This document shows, one piece after another, positions 51,539-61,153 of a stretch of DNA of 64,000 bases (positions are counted from its first letter, which is position 1; every line of letters begins with the position of its first letter). Origin of the DNA: Oscillospiraceae bacterium. GTDB taxonomy: Bacteria > Bacillota > Clostridia > Oscillospirales > Oscillospiraceae. Both the position numbers and the translations under genes were made by a program. The stretch is from the NCBI GenBank assembly GCA_902783035.1, contig CACZPK010000023.1, forward strand, positions 62,001-126,000, given 5' to 3'. The notes under the pieces were generated by a model. It ran no database searches and had not been told where the DNA came from. It worked only from the letters and a program-made list of their open reading frames with translations.

Positions 51539-52207
51539 ATGGATTGGTTCCCCCTTCTCAACTCGCTGCGCATTGCCGCGATCTCGTCCGTGATCGTTTT
51601 CTTTCTCGGCGTTGCGGCTGCGTACTATATCGCGCGGCTCCCCCGGCTGGTCAAGGGTGTGCTGGACCTGGTGCTCACGCTGCCTCTCGTCCTGCCGCCG
51701 ACGGTCGTGGGATATCTGTTGCTGTGCCTGCTGGGGCCGCGCCGCGTCATCGGCGCCTGGGTGCTGGAAAATTGGGGCACAAAGCTTGTCATGCAGTGGT
51801 GGTCGGCGATTTTTGCCGTCAGCGTGGTCATCTTCCCGCTGATGTATCGCACGGCGCGCGGTGCGTTTGAAAGTTTCGATGAAACGCTTGCCGCCGCGGG
51901 CCGGACGCTTGGCCTCTCCAACACCTTCATATTCTGGCATATCCGCATGCCGCTGTGCCGTCAGGGCATTCTGGCGGGTGCGGTGCTTTCCTTCGCCCGC
52001 GCTCTGGGCGAATACGGCGCGACGAGCATGATCGCGGGCTACACGCCCGGCAAGACCGCCACGATCTCCACCGAGGTCTACCAGCTCTGGCGCACCGGAG
52101 ACGATGCAACGGCGCTGAAATGGGTGTTGGTGAACATTGCGATCTCGGCGGTGGTGCTGCTGGCCGTGAATCTGCTGGAGCGCAAAGAAGGGAGGAAAAA
52201 GTCGTGA
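51539..52207 (+). CDS. modB: Molybdate ABC permease
   Basis: A 222-residue permease with five helices. LPLVLPPTVVGYLLLCLLGP, ETLAAAGRTLGLSNTFIFWH (coupling motif) and SFARALGEYGATSMIAGYTP are ModB signatures. AGGAGG lies before the start. Its stop overlaps the GTG start of modC (GTGA). Confidence 0.95.
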   Translation: MDWFPLLNSLRIAAISSVIVFFLGVAAAYYIARLPRLVKGVLDLVLTLPLVLPPTVVGYLLLCLLGPRRVIGAWVLENWGTKLVMQWWSAIFAVSVVIFPLMYRTARGAFESFDETLAAAGRTLGLSNTFIFWHIRMPLCRQGILAGAVLSFARALGEYGATSMIAGYTPGKTATISTEVYQLWRTGDDATALKWVLVNIAISAVVLLAVNLLERKEGRKKS

Positions 52208-53256
52208 GCCTCTCTGTCAATATCCATAAGGAACTGGACGATTTCACGCTGAACGTCAACTTTGAGACCGCGGGCGACATGATGGCGCTGCTCGGCGCGT
52301 CGGGCTGCGGCAAGAGCATGACGCTCAAATGCATTGCGGGTCTGGAGAAGCCCGATCGCGGCCGCATTGTACTCAACGACCGTGTGCTCTATGACAGTGA
52401 AAAGCACATCAACCTCCCGCCGCAAAAGCGCCGCGTGGGGTATCTGTTTCAGCAGTATGCGCTCTTCCCGCACATGACCGTGCGGGAGAATCTGGAAACC
52501 GCCGTGCAGCGGCTGCCCAAGGAACGGCGCAAGGCCCCGGTGGACGAGAAGCTGCGCGCGTTTCGTCTGGAGGGTACGGATCATCTCTATCCGCACCAGC
52601 TCTCCGGCGGGCAGCAACAGCGCACCGCGCTTGCCCGCGTACTGCTCAACGAGCCGGAGTGCCTGCTGCTCGACGAGCCGTTTTCCGCGCTCGACACCTA
52701 TCTCAAATGGCAGACGGAACTGGAGCTTGGCGAACTGCTGCGTCCCTTCATGGGCGACGTGCTGTTCGTTTCCCATGACCGCGACGAGGTTTACCGCCTC
52801 TGCTCCACGGTCTGCGTGCTTGCAGACGGAAAGAGCGAGGAAAAGGTCACCGTGCGCGATCTGATGGCGGAGCCGCACACGGTCAGCGCTGCGCTGATCT
52901 CCGGCTGCAAGAACTTCTCCCGCGTCAAGCGGATCGACGCGACACATGTAAAGTGTCTGGACTGGGGCGTAACGCTGGAAACGCTTCAGCTCGTGAGCAA
53001 CATCTGCAACTATGCGGGCGTGCGCGCCCACAGCTTTCACATCGCCAAAAGCGGCGAACCGAATCGTTTTGACGCACGCGTTGTGCGCGTCATCGACGAT
53101 ACGTTTTCCACCATCCTCATGCTTGCGCCGGAGGGCGGCACCTCTCTCATCCGCATGGAGATGCCCAAAAACGAATGGCGCGCAATGCGCAATCCGTCCG
53201 TGGTGCTTCTCGGCGTTGCGCCCGAGGAGGTCATGACGCTTTCGGGCGAACTATAA
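52204..53256 (+). CDS. modC: Molybdate ABC ATPase
   Basis: A 350-residue ATPase. Walker A is GASGCGKS, Q-loop LFQQYALFP, signature LSGGQQQRTALARVL, Walker B CLLLDEPFSALD, and FVSHDRDEVYRL the switch. The C-terminal part (about 230-350) is a molybdate-sensing TOBE-like extension (ATHVKCLDWGVTLETL) that may read cytoplasmic molybdate, but it is divergent. The GTG at 52204 with GGGAGGAAAAAG upstream overlaps modB and is the natural start. Confidence 0.93.
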   Translation: MSLSVNIHKELDDFTLNVNFETAGDMMALLGASGCGKSMTLKCIAGLEKPDRGRIVLNDRVLYDSEKHINLPPQKRRVGYLFQQYALFPHMTVRENLETAVQRLPKERRKAPVDEKLRAFRLEGTDHLYPHQLSGGQQQRTALARVLLNEPECLLLDEPFSALDTYLKWQTELELGELLRPFMGDVLFVSHDRDEVYRLCSTVCVLADGKSEEKVTVRDLMAEPHTVSAALISGCKNFSRVKRIDATHVKCLDWGVTLETLQLVSNICNYAGVRAHSFHIAKSGEPNRFDARVVRVIDDTFSTILMLAPEGGTSLIRMEMPKNEWRAMRNPSVVLLGVAPEEVMTLSGEL

Positions 53257-53277
53257 CACTGATTTTGCGAGGCTTCT

Positions 53278-54222
53278 ATGCTTGATCTGCATGGCCGCAC
53301 AATCCGATATCTGCGCCTGTCCGTAACCGATCTGTGCAACTACCGCTGCACCTACTGCATGACAGAGGACGGCGTTCCCAAGCGCGCGCACAGCGATATT
53401 CTTTCCATCGAAGAGCTGGCCGAAATCGGTGCAGCCGCGGTGCGCTGCGGCGTCAACAAGATCCGTCTCACCGGGGGGGAACCGCTGGTGCGGCACGGCG
53501 TGCTGACGCTGTGCGAGCGATTGTCCGCACTGCACGGACTGGACGAGCTGGCGCTGACCACAAACGGCGCGTTGCTCGGCACAATGGCGCGCGATTTGCG
53601 CAGCGCGGGTGTCAGACGGCTGAACATCAGTCTGGACACGTTGCGTCCCGCGCGTTTCCGCGCCATCACGCGGCGCGGCGAGCTTGCCGACGTACTCGGC
53701 GGCATTGATGCTGCAAAGGCGGCAGGCTTTACCGACATAAAGCTGAACACGGTGCTGCTCGGCGGCATCAACGACGACGAAATCCAGGACTTTGCCGCGC
53801 TCACGCGGGACGAGGATGTCTGCGTGCGTTTCATCGAGCTGATGCCGATGGGCGTCTGCGCCGCGTTCCCGAAAGAGCGTTTTCTCTCCGCGGACGCGGT
53901 GCTCCATGCACTGCCCGCGCTGGAGAGCGTGGGAGGCGAGGGCGTGGCGGAGCTGTACCGCCTGCCGGGACATCGCGGCACGGTGGGCCTGATCCGTCCG
54001 TTGTCGCACGGCTTTTGCGCGCAGTGCGACCGCCTGCGGGTCACGGCAGACGGCAAGCTCAAGCCCTGTCTGCACTCGGGCGAAGAGATTTCCCTGCGCG
54101 GGCTGCATGGGCCGGCGCTGGATGCCGCGCTGCGCAGCGGTGCGGCGGCAAAGCCCGCGTGCCATCATCTCACGCAGGGCGGCACCGAAACACTGCGTGG
54201 TATGTTTCAAATCGGCGGCTGA
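53278..54222 (+). CDS. moaA: GTP 3',8-cyclase (molybdopterin biosynthesis)
   Basis: A 314-residue radical-SAM enzyme for the first step of molybdopterin synthesis. The N-terminal cluster motif is CNYRCTYCM and the second cluster motif [29 protein letters not shown] binds SAM. The conserved C-terminal Gly-Gly needed in catalysis is present (FQIGG). It is encoded 21 bases after modC, tying molybdate uptake to cofactor synthesis. Confidence 0.95.
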   Translation: MLDLHGRTIRYLRLSVTDLCNYRCTYCMTEDGVPKRAHSDILSIEELAEIGAAAVRCGVNKIRLTGGEPLVRHGVLTLCERLSALHGLDELALTTNGALLGTMARDLRSAGVRRLNISLDTLRPARFRAITRRGELADVLGGIDAAKAAGFTDIKLNTVLLGGINDDEIQDFAALTRDEDVCVRFIELMPMGVCAAFPKERFLSADAVLHALPALESVGGEGVAELYRLPGHRGTVGLIRPLSHGFCAQCDRLRVTADGKLKPCLHSGEEISLRGLHGPALDAALRSGAAAKPACHHLTQGGTETLRGMFQIGG

Positions 54223-54283
54223 GCGGGGCTTTTCCCGAAACCGTGCCCGCGCAAACAGGATTTCCCGCAAAAGGAGCAAAACC

Positions 54284-54766
54284 ATGGACTTCACCCATTT
54301 TAATCAACAGGGCCGCGCCCGCATGGTGGACGTATCCGACAAGGCGCCGACCTTGCGCACCGCAACGGCGGCGGGTACGGTTTTCATGCGCCCCGAAACG
54401 GTTGAGGCCATCCGCACCGGCGGCTTGCCGAAGGGAGACGTGCTGGCGGTGGCACAGGTGGCGGGTGTGATGGCGGCAAAGCGCACCGGTGATATCATTC
54501 CCATGTGTCATCCGCTTACGCTCACCGGCGTGGATGTGCGCTTTTCGCTGCGCGATGATGCGGTGGACATCGAGGCAACGGTCAAATGCAAGGGCGAGAC
54601 TGGCGTGGAGATGGAGGCATTGCACGCAGTCTCCGCCGCGGCGCTGACGGTCTACGACATGTGCAAGGCGCTGCAAAAGGACATGGTGATCGCAAACGTG
54701 CGGTTATTGGAGAAAACGGGCGGAAAAAGCGGCGATTTCCACCGCACGGAAGACAGCGCTCAATGA
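54284..54766 (+). CDS. moaC: Cyclic pyranopterin monophosphate synthase
   Basis: A 160-residue enzyme that works with MoaA to form cyclic pyranopterin monophosphate. The active-site region [20 protein letters not shown] and the [20 protein letters not shown] motif are complete, and [10 protein letters not shown] is also conserved. The start at 54284 has AAAAGGAG upstream; earlier in-frame codons lie inside moaA. Confidence 0.95.
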   Translation: MDFTHFNQQGRARMVDVSDKAPTLRTATAAGTVFMRPETVEAIRTGGLPKGDVLAVAQVAGVMAAKRTGDIIPMCHPLTLTGVDVRFSLRDDAVDIEATVKCKGETGVEMEALHAVSAAALTVYDMCKALQKDMVIANVRLLEKTGGKSGDFHRTEDSAQ

Positions 54767-54803
54767 GTTTTATTTCCATCTCATATCAGGGAGGCATTTT
54801 ATT

Positions 54804-55241
54804 ATGGCAAAGGTACTCGCCGTGTGTGTCAGTACCCGTAAGGGGGAACGCAAGCGGCCCGTCGAAGCGATACAGCTCCGCATCGACCACGGCATTGTCG
54901 GTGACGCACACGCGGGCAACTGGCACCGTCAGATCAGCCTGCTCGCCAACGAAAGCGTCGACAAAATGCGCGAAAAGGGACTGACCCTGGAGGCAGGCGA
55001 TTTCGCGGAAAACATTCTGACCGAGGGGATCTTGCTGCGCACGCTGCCCATCGGCACGCGCCTGCGCGTGGGAGAAACGCTTCTGGAAGTCACGCAGATC
55101 GGCAAGGAATGCCACAGCGACTGTGAGATCAAGAAGAAGGTCGGTATCTGTGTCATGCCCGCCGAGGGCATATTCGCCGTCGTCAAAAAAGAAGGAACGA
55201 TCCGCGCAGGGGATGAGATCATCGTGGAGGCGCAGGCATGA
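54804..55241 (+). CDS. MOSC-domain protein
   Basis: A 145-residue MOSC domain. GIVGDAHAGNWHRQISLLAN then the conserved Cys in GKECHSDCEIKKKVGICVMP are family marks. Standalone MOSC proteins are thought to transfer sulfur or carry the molybdenum cofactor; this one is embedded among cofactor synthesis genes. GGGAGG precedes the start. Its stop overlaps the start of the moeA-like gene (ATGA), indicating translational coupling. Confidence 0.88.
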   Translation: MAKVLAVCVSTRKGERKRPVEAIQLRIDHGIVGDAHAGNWHRQISLLANESVDKMREKGLTLEAGDFAENILTEGILLRTLPIGTRLRVGETLLEVTQIGKECHSDCEIKKKVGICVMPAEGIFAVVKKEGTIRAGDEIIVEAQA

Positions 55242-56257
55242 AACTGATTCGTACCGAGGACGCGGTGGGGCATGTGCTTTGACACGATATGACGCAGATC
55301 ATTCCCGGGCAGTATAAGGATGCCCGGTTCCGCAAGGGGCACATTGTCACGGCGGAGGATGTTCCCGTGCTGCTGTCCATGGGCAAGGAAAATCTCTACA
55401 TCTTTGAGATGGACGAGGGTAAGCTGCACGAAAACGACGCGGCAGAGCGCATGTGCGCCCTGTGTCTGAACGAGGGTATGACCCGCAGTGAGGTCAAGGA
55501 AGGCAAGATCGAGCTGTTTGCCGCGCACGACGGCTTGTTCCGTGTGGATACGGAGCGGCTCAACGCCGTCAACGCCGTGGACGAGCTGATGATTGCCACG
55601 CGCCACGGCAACACCGCGGTCAAGGCAGGGGACAAGCTGGCCGGCACGCGTGTCATCCCGCTGGTCATCGATGCGCAGCGGCTCGCCGATGCGGAAGCGA
55701 TCGTCGGCGGCAAGCCGCTGCTGGAGCTTTTGCCCTACAAGCTGCGCCGCGCGGGCATCATTACCACGGGCAGCGAAGTCTTTCACGGGCGCATCGAGGA
55801 CAAGTTCACGCCCGTGGTTGAGAAAAAGCTCGCCGCTTTCGGCATAGAAACCTCGTCGCACGTCGTGGTGGACGACGGTCTGGAACACATTCGCGACGCC
55901 ATCGACCGGCTGCGTGCGACGGATGTGGATATGATCGTCTGCACGGGCGGCATGAGCGTCGATCCCGACGACAACACCCCCGGCGCGATCAAGGCAAGCG
56001 GAGCCCGTATCGTAACCTATGGTGCGCCCGTTCTGCCCGGTGCGATGTTCCTGCTGGGCTATTTCGACGACGGCCGGCCCGTCATGGGGCTGCCCGGCTG
56101 CGTCATGTACGCAAAATCCACCATTTTTGACATTGTTTTGCCGCGTATCGCAGCGGGTATCGAGCTGACGCGGCGCGATTTCACCACGCTGGGCGAGGGC
56201 GGACTTTGCCTCGGTTGTCCGGTCTGCACCTATCCCAACTGCGGGTTCGGCAAGTGA
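55238..56257 (+). CDS. Molybdopterin-binding MoeA-like protein, candidate selenoprotein (UGA codon 15)
   Basis: A 339-residue protein if TGA at 55280-55282 is read through. The frame opens at ATG 55238 with GGAGG upstream, overlapping the MOSC stop, and gives MKLIRTEDAVGHVL-U-HD, then MTQIIPGQYKDARFRKGHIV. The middle holds a MoCF-type molybdopterin-binding domain (AGIITTGSEVFHGRIEDKFT, VCTGGMSVDPDDNTPGAIKA, VMGLPGCVMYAKS). The C-terminus CLGCPVCTYPNCGFGK has four closely spaced Cys. If TGA were a stop, translation would have to restart at ATG 55289, which lacks a ribosome site. Relatives, as I recall, have Cys in the U position. A hairpin downstream fits a bacterial SECIS. Function: late step or insertion of molybdenum cofactor. 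Confidence 0.78.
55305..55327 (+). promoter_or_regulatory. Candidate bacterial SECIS hairpin
   Basis: CCGGGCA (55305-55311), loop GTATAAGGA, TGCCCGG (55321-55327). The stem begins 22 bases after the TGA and the loop about 29 bases after it, starting with G. This is within the published bacterial SECIS consensus (apical loop 16-37 bases from UGA with a G among its first two bases). Confidence 0.6.
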
Positions 56258-56274
56258 GCGGGGGAGGAGACGGA

Positions 56275-56775
56275 ATGGGTTATTCGGCAAGAGTCGTTGC
56301 CGTCAGCGACCGGAGTTTTCGCGGCGAGCGCGTTGACGAGGGCGGTCCCGCCGTCGCGGCGCTGCTGACGGCCGCGGGTTACGCCGTGGACAAGATCGTG
56401 CTTGTTCCCGACGAGGTCGCGCAGATCGAGCAGGCGCTGCGCGAGGCCGCGCGCGACGGCGTCGCGCTTTGCGTCACGACGGGCGGCACGGGCTTTGCGC
56501 CCCGGGACGTAACGCCGGAGGCAACCGTCGCCGTTTGTGACAAGCTCGCCCCCGGTATCCCCGAGGCCATGCGCTTCGCCTCCATGCAAATCACGAAGCG
56601 TGCCATGCTCTCCCGCGCACAGGCGGGTATTCTGGAGCGCACGCTGATCGTTAACCTCCCCGGCAGTCCAAAGGGAGCGCGGGAGAATCTGGAAGCCGTG
56701 CTGGACACGCTCCGGCACGGGCTGAACATGCTCTGCGGCGACGGTCCCGCCGATTGCGCACATCTCACGGATTGA
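56275..56775 (+). CDS. mogA: Molybdopterin adenylyltransferase-like protein (MogA/MoaB)
   Basis: A 166-residue MoCF domain protein that should adenylate molybdopterin. SDRSFRGERVDEGGPAVAAL, LCVTTGGTGFAPRDVTPEAT and LIVNLPGSPKGARENLEAVL are the three family motifs. The start at 56275 has GGGGAGGAG upstream; the frame extends into the moeA-like gene. It is the last gene of the molybdenum operon and is followed by a strong terminator. Confidence 0.92.
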   Translation: MGYSARVVAVSDRSFRGERVDEGGPAVAALLTAAGYAVDKIVLVPDEVAQIEQALREAARDGVALCVTTGGTGFAPRDVTPEATVAVCDKLAPGIPEAMRFASMQITKRAMLSRAQAGILERTLIVNLPGSPKGARENLEAVLDTLRHGLNMLCGDGPADCAHLTD

Positions 56776-56788
56776 TCCGATACGGACA

Positions 56789-56818
56789 AAAAACGGTTGT
56801 CAGACGACAACCGTTTTT
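56789..56818. terminator. Bidirectional intrinsic terminator
   Basis: AAAAACGGTTGTC, loop AGAC, GACAACCGTTTTT: a 13-bp perfect stem with T-runs on both strands, between convergent mogA and mntP. Confidence 0.9.
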
Positions 56819-56853
56819 GTTATGCGTTTTGTGATGTAATGGCGGGCAATGCC

Positions 56854-57435
56854 TTACAAAAACACGCCCTTGATGAAGATCTCCAGTCCGATCAGGATCA
56901 GGATCGAACCGCCGAGCAGCGACGCCTTGCCGGACAACCGCGTTCCCGCGGCGCGACCGATACGCAGCCCGCCCATGCAAATGGCAAAGGTCACCGCGGC
57001 GATGATGAGCGCGCAGACGAAAGCCGCGATCACATCATATTCCGCAATGGTAAATCCGACGGACAGCGCGTCGATCGAGGTAGCAACGCCCTGCACCAGC
57101 AACGCGCCGAACCCGACGCCGGAGGGTCCCTCCGCATCGTCTCCGCCGCGCAGGCCCTCGCGCAGCATCGAGCCGCCGATCCAAAGCAGCAGCGCCAGCG
57201 CAACCCATGGCACAAAACGCTGGAACGCGGCAAAGCGTTCCACCAGCATATGCACGCAGACCCAGCCGAGCATCGGCATGAGAAACTGGAAAAACGCAAA
57301 CGTCCCCGCGATGGCGCATTCGCGCCGTCCCGACATATGCGGCTCGTTCAGTCCGTTTGCCAGCGAGACAGAGAATGCATCCATCGCAAGGCCAATACCC
57401 AGCAGTATGCTGTTGAACAAAAATACAACATCCAT
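56854..57435 (-). CDS. mntP: Manganese efflux pump MntP
   Basis: A 193-residue membrane protein with six helices and the duplicated MntP pattern: LGIGLAMDAFSVSLANGLNE in the first half and VATSIDALSVGFTIAEYDVI in the second, each with the key Asp. It exports manganese. The ATG at 57435 has no ribosome site; instead a consensus promoter lies so close that the mRNA should begin only about 4-5 bases before the ATG, making it probably leaderless. No yybP-ykoY manganese riboswitch fits in this gap. Confidence 0.93.
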   Translation of the reverse strand: MDVVFLFNSILLGIGLAMDAFSVSLANGLNEPHMSGRRECAIAGTFAFFQFLMPMLGWVCVHMLVERFAAFQRFVPWVALALLLWIGGSMLREGLRGGDDAEGPSGVGFGALLVQGVATSIDALSVGFTIAEYDVIAAFVCALIIAAVTFAICMGGLRIGRAAGTRLSGKASLLGGSILILIGLEIFIKGVFL

Positions 57436-57446
57436 AGTAAGATGAG

Positions 57447-57475
57447 ATTATACCCTGAGTTTGTGCAAATTTCAA
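57447..57475 (-). promoter_or_regulatory. Consensus promoter placed for a leaderless mntP mRNA
   Basis: On the minus strand TTGAAA (57475-57470), 17 bases and TATAAT (57452-57447). Only 11 bases separate the -10 box from the mntP ATG. Confidence 0.75.
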
Positions 57476-57519
57476 GGGAAAAAGCATGTGAAAAAGCTGT
57501 AAAGCCCTGCTAATATGGC

Positions 57520-57548
57520 TTGATGTTTTGTGCAAAAAGTGGTATGGT
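57520..57548 (+). promoter_or_regulatory. Sigma-A type promoter for the atp operon
   Basis: TTGATG (57520-57525), 17 bases and TATGGT (57543-57548), about 45 bases before the atpB start. Confidence 0.55.
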
Positions 57549-57593
57549 TATGGATATTGCAGAGGCATATCCCGACAGCAAGGAGGGAGCGGA

Positions 57594-58409
57594 TTGAAAC
57601 AACACAAAAAGGGCCTGATCATCTGGCTCGGCATAGTCACGGTTCTGCTGGTGCTCACGTTCGTCGTCGGCTCGCCCGGCGAGCACGGGGATGTGCAGGC
57701 GGCCATGCGGGACGCCGTGCTCCACGACATGAACCGTATCAGTCTCTTTGGGCTTAAGGAAGTGAATCCGGCACTCATCTCGGCGATGACGGTCTCCGCG
57801 ATCCTGTTGATTGCGGCGCTGCTGATCCGGATTTTGGTGATCCCGCGTTTTTCCTATGTACCGGGACGGTTCCAACTGGCACTGGAGACGGTCGTCTCCA
57901 CGCTGGACGGCATGGCGCTGATAAAGGAACCGGGCAGGATCTCATTCGTCGGCGCTTACGTCTTCGCCGCAGGCGTATATATCTTCTGCGGCACGCTGTT
58001 TGAGCTGTTCGGCTTTCAGGCGGTGACCACAGCGGGCCATTCCATCGCGCTGCCAGCGCCGCTTTCGGATGTGAACGCCGCGATCTGCATGGGCTGCATG
58101 AGCTATCTCGCGATCCTCGGCGGCGGCATCCGTCACGCGGGGATGCACGGTTTCAAGGCAACACTCAAGGAATTCTCGCTGCCCATCTCGATGAGCTTCC
58201 GTCTTTTCGGCGCGCTGCTCTCGGGATTGCTGGTAACGGAGCTGGTGTACCACTACGCTGCACTGAGCTATGTGCTGCCGGTGATCGTGGGCATCATGTT
58301 CACACTGCTCCATGCGCTGGTGCAGGCATACGTGCTGACGATGCTCGTCGGCATGTACTACCATGAGGTAACGGAAAAACCGGAGTCGAAACCCCAAAAG
58401 GCAAAATAG
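57594..58409 (+). CDS. atpB: ATP synthase F0 subunit a
   Basis: A 271-residue membrane subunit that forms the ion channel with the c ring. The essential Arg is in PISMSFRLFGALLSGLL and the conserved Gln in HALVQAYVLTMLVGMYY. The frame has no suitable ATG near the front; TTG at 57594 with AAGGAGG upstream is the best start. It is the first gene of atpB-E-F-A-G-D-C. No atpI was seen before it. Confidence 0.92.
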   Translation: MKQHKKGLIIWLGIVTVLLVLTFVVGSPGEHGDVQAAMRDAVLHDMNRISLFGLKEVNPALISAMTVSAILLIAALLIRILVIPRFSYVPGRFQLALETVVSTLDGMALIKEPGRISFVGAYVFAAGVYIFCGTLFELFGFQAVTTAGHSIALPAPLSDVNAAICMGCMSYLAILGGGIRHAGMHGFKATLKEFSLPISMSFRLFGALLSGLLVTELVYHYAALSYVLPVIVGIMFTLLHALVQAYVLTMLVGMYYHEVTEKPESKPQKAK

Positions 58410-58469
58410 CGGCGCAGCGCCCTGATGATCGTATTCAACCAGAACATAAACATATTGGAGGAACATGAA

Positions 58470-58823
58470 ATGAATCGCAAGAAATCCTTTGCACTCACAC
58501 TGCTGCTCACCCTCGTGCTTGTGGCGGTACTGCCCACACTGGTCTTTGCCGCAGACGGCGCGGACGGCGAAGCCACCGTGGCCGCGGCGGAGGCCGCTTC
58601 CGTTTCCGGCAAGGCGCTCGGCTCCGGCATTGCCATCGGCATTGCCGCTGCGGGCGGCGCCATCGGCATGGGTATCGCGGTGGCCAAGTCCGCCGAGGGT
58701 GTATCCCGCCAGCCGGAAGCCGCGGGACAGATCCGCTCGTCCATGATGCTGGGTCTTGTTTTTATCGAAACGGCGATCATCTATGCGCTTTTGGCGGTCA
58801 TTCTGATTATTTTCGTGTTATAA
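58470..58823 (+). CDS. atpE: ATP synthase F0 subunit c with signal-peptide-like extension
   Basis: A 117-residue c subunit, longer than the usual 75-90. The first 25 residues (KKSFALTLLLTLVLVAVLPT, then LVFAADG) look like a cleavable signal peptide, followed by an Ala/Glu linker and the normal hairpin GSGIAIGIAAAGGAIGMGIA, RQPEA and VFIETAIIYALLAVILIIFV. The ion-binding Glu is in FIETAIIY. The E-T...Y pattern resembles sodium-binding c subunits, but the Gln found in their first helix is replaced by Met, so the coupling ion is undecided. GGAGG precedes the start. Confidence 0.9.
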   Translation: MNRKKSFALTLLLTLVLVAVLPTLVFAADGADGEATVAAAEAASVSGKALGSGIAIGIAAAGGAIGMGIAVAKSAEGVSRQPEAAGQIRSSMMLGLVFIETAIIYALLAVILIIFVL

Positions 58824-58844
58824 AACGAAAAGGAGCAAGTTAGC

Positions 58845-59327
58845 ATGCCTTTGAATATTGACTGGCAGCAAATCCTGCTGCATCTGCTCAACTTCACCAT
58901 CCTTGCAGGCGGGCTGTACTTTCTGCTTTACAAGCCCGTGAAGGATTTCATGGCGAAACGCGAGCAGCATTATAAGGAAATCGACGACTTAGCCATGCAG
59001 GATCGCACTGAGACGGCGCAGCTGCGCCGTGCAGCGCAGGAGAAGTACGACGCCATGTCCGACGAGATCGCGCTGATGCGCTCAAAGGCGAGCGACGAGA
59101 TCGAGGCCGAAAAGGCCCGCATGCTCGGCGAGGCGCGTGCCGAGGCGCGCCGCATTCTGGAGACGGCGGGCAAGACGGCGGACATGCGCGCGAAGAAGGC
59201 ACTGGCCGACTCCAACGAGCAGATCCGTGAAATTGCCCTGGAGGCCGTGCATAAGCTCATCATCAACGACGGCAGTGCGCTGGACCAGTTCCTGGACGCA
59301 GCGGAAAGCGAGTCGCACAATGCGTAA
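58845..59327 (+). CDS. atpF: ATP synthase F0 subunit b
   Basis: A 160-residue stalk subunit with one N-terminal membrane helix ([19 protein letters not shown]) and a long charged coiled coil (about 35-150). It links the membrane part to F1. AAGGAGC precedes the start. The end overlaps the start of the atpA gene, and no atpH follows, unlike the usual atpF-H-A order. Confidence 0.9.
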   Translation: MPLNIDWQQILLHLLNFTILAGGLYFLLYKPVKDFMAKREQHYKEIDDLAMQDRTETAQLRRAAQEKYDAMSDEIALMRSKASDEIEAEKARMLGEARAEARRILETAGKTADMRAKKALADSNEQIREIALEAVHKLIINDGSALDQFLDAAESESHNA

Positions 59328-61153
59328 CGAACAGAAACTCCCGCGCGCCATTCTCTACAGCGATACTGAACCGACGCCGGAACAGACCGCTCGTCTGGAG
59401 GCTTTTCTGGAGCGCACCTATCATGAGTCCATTGCCCTGAAATGGGCGCAATCACCCGCGATCAAGGACGGATTCCGTCTGGAGGTCGGCTCTGACGTTT
59501 ATGACTGGACGCTGGAGGGACGCGTGCGCCAGTTCCAGGAGCGGCTCAACCGGCTTGACCCAAGCGCCCAGAGCGTCATTCCGCTGATTCGCAGCGCGGT
59601 CAACAATTTTGCTCCCGCCGTGGAGCGCGAGGAAAAGGGCGAGGCCATCTTCGTCGGCGACGAGATCGCCCGCGTGCGCGGCCTGCCCAGCGTGCAGTAC
59701 GGCGAGGTCGTGGAGTTCGCCAACGGCGTACACGGCATGGTGCAGGATCTGCGCAAGGACAGCGTGGGCGTGGTGCTCTTCGGCGCACAGCGCGACATTG
59801 TCGAAGGCAGCGTGGTCAAACGCACGGGGCGCACGGCAGGCATGCCCGTCGGCATCCGCTTCCTCGGGCGTGTGGTCAACGCGCTGGGCGTGCCCATTGA
59901 CGGCAAGGGCGCCATTGAGCACGACGGTTACCGTCCCATTGAAGTTGCCGCTCCCGGCATCCTCGACCGTCAGGCGGTCGATCGCCCGCTGGAAACGGGT
60001 ATTTTGTGCATCGACTCGATGTTCCCCATCGGCCGCGGCCAGCGTGAGCTGATCATCGGCGACCGCCAGACCGGCAAGACTGCCATCGCGGTGGACACCA
60101 TCATCAACCAGAACCATCGCAACGTCATCTGTATCTATGTCGCCATCGGACAGAAGGCGAGTTCCGTCGCCCAGATCGCGGCGAATCTGGAACGCCGCGG
60201 CGCGTTGGAGCATACGATTATCGTCAGCGCCAGCGCTTCTGACCCTGCGGCGGAGCAGTATATCGCGCCCTACGCCGCCACGGCGCTGGGTGAGCATTTC
60301 ATGAACACCGGACGCGACGTGCTGATCGTCTATGATGATCTGAGCAAGCATGCGATCGCCTATCGCGCGCTCTCGCTGCTGCTGGAGCGCTCCCCGGGAC
60401 GCGAGGCGTATCCCGGCGACGTATTCTATCTGCACTCCCGTCTGCTGGAGCGCTCGGCGCATCTCTCGGAAGAGCGCGGCGGCGGCAGCATGACGGCGCT
60501 CCCCATCATCGAAACGCAGGCGGGCGACGTGTCCGCTTATATCCCCACAAACGTCATTTCCATCACCGACGGACAGATCTATCTGGAGAGCAATCTGTTC
60601 TTCTCCGGACAGCGCCCGGCGGTGAACGTGGGTCTGTCCGTCTCCCGTGTCGGCGGCGCGGCGCAGACCAAGGCAATGAAGCAGAGCGCGGGCTCGCTGC
60701 GCATCGACCTCGCCCAGTTCCGTGAGATGGAGGCGTTCACGCAGTTTTCCAGTGACCTCGACGAGGTGACGAAACGCCAGCTCGTCTATGGACAGGGCCT
60801 GATGCGTCTGCTGCGGCAGGATCAATACAAGCCCTTTTCCCAGCATCAGATGGTCATTCTGCTCATTGCGGCGCTGAACCACACGATGGTGGACGTGCCG
60901 CTCGACGAGCTGCTGACCTACCGCGATAAACTGCTGGAGGCGGTAGAGACAAAGCATGACCACATCTGCCGCCGCATCGATCGCAACGGCAAGCTGCTCG
61001 ACCGCGACAAAGAGCTGCTGCTCGGCGAGGCGAAGGCTTTTACTGAGCAATGGCTGCACGGTGCACGCGACGCGGCAAAAGCCGCGGAGGACGTATCGAC
61101 AGCGGAAACCGCGGACGACGCCACAGCAGCGCCGCCGGCGCAGGAGGCTCCCG

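Noticed and set aside
57436..57530. yybP-ykoY manganese riboswitch before mntP
   Set aside because: The promoter is too close to the start codon to leave space for a riboswitch.
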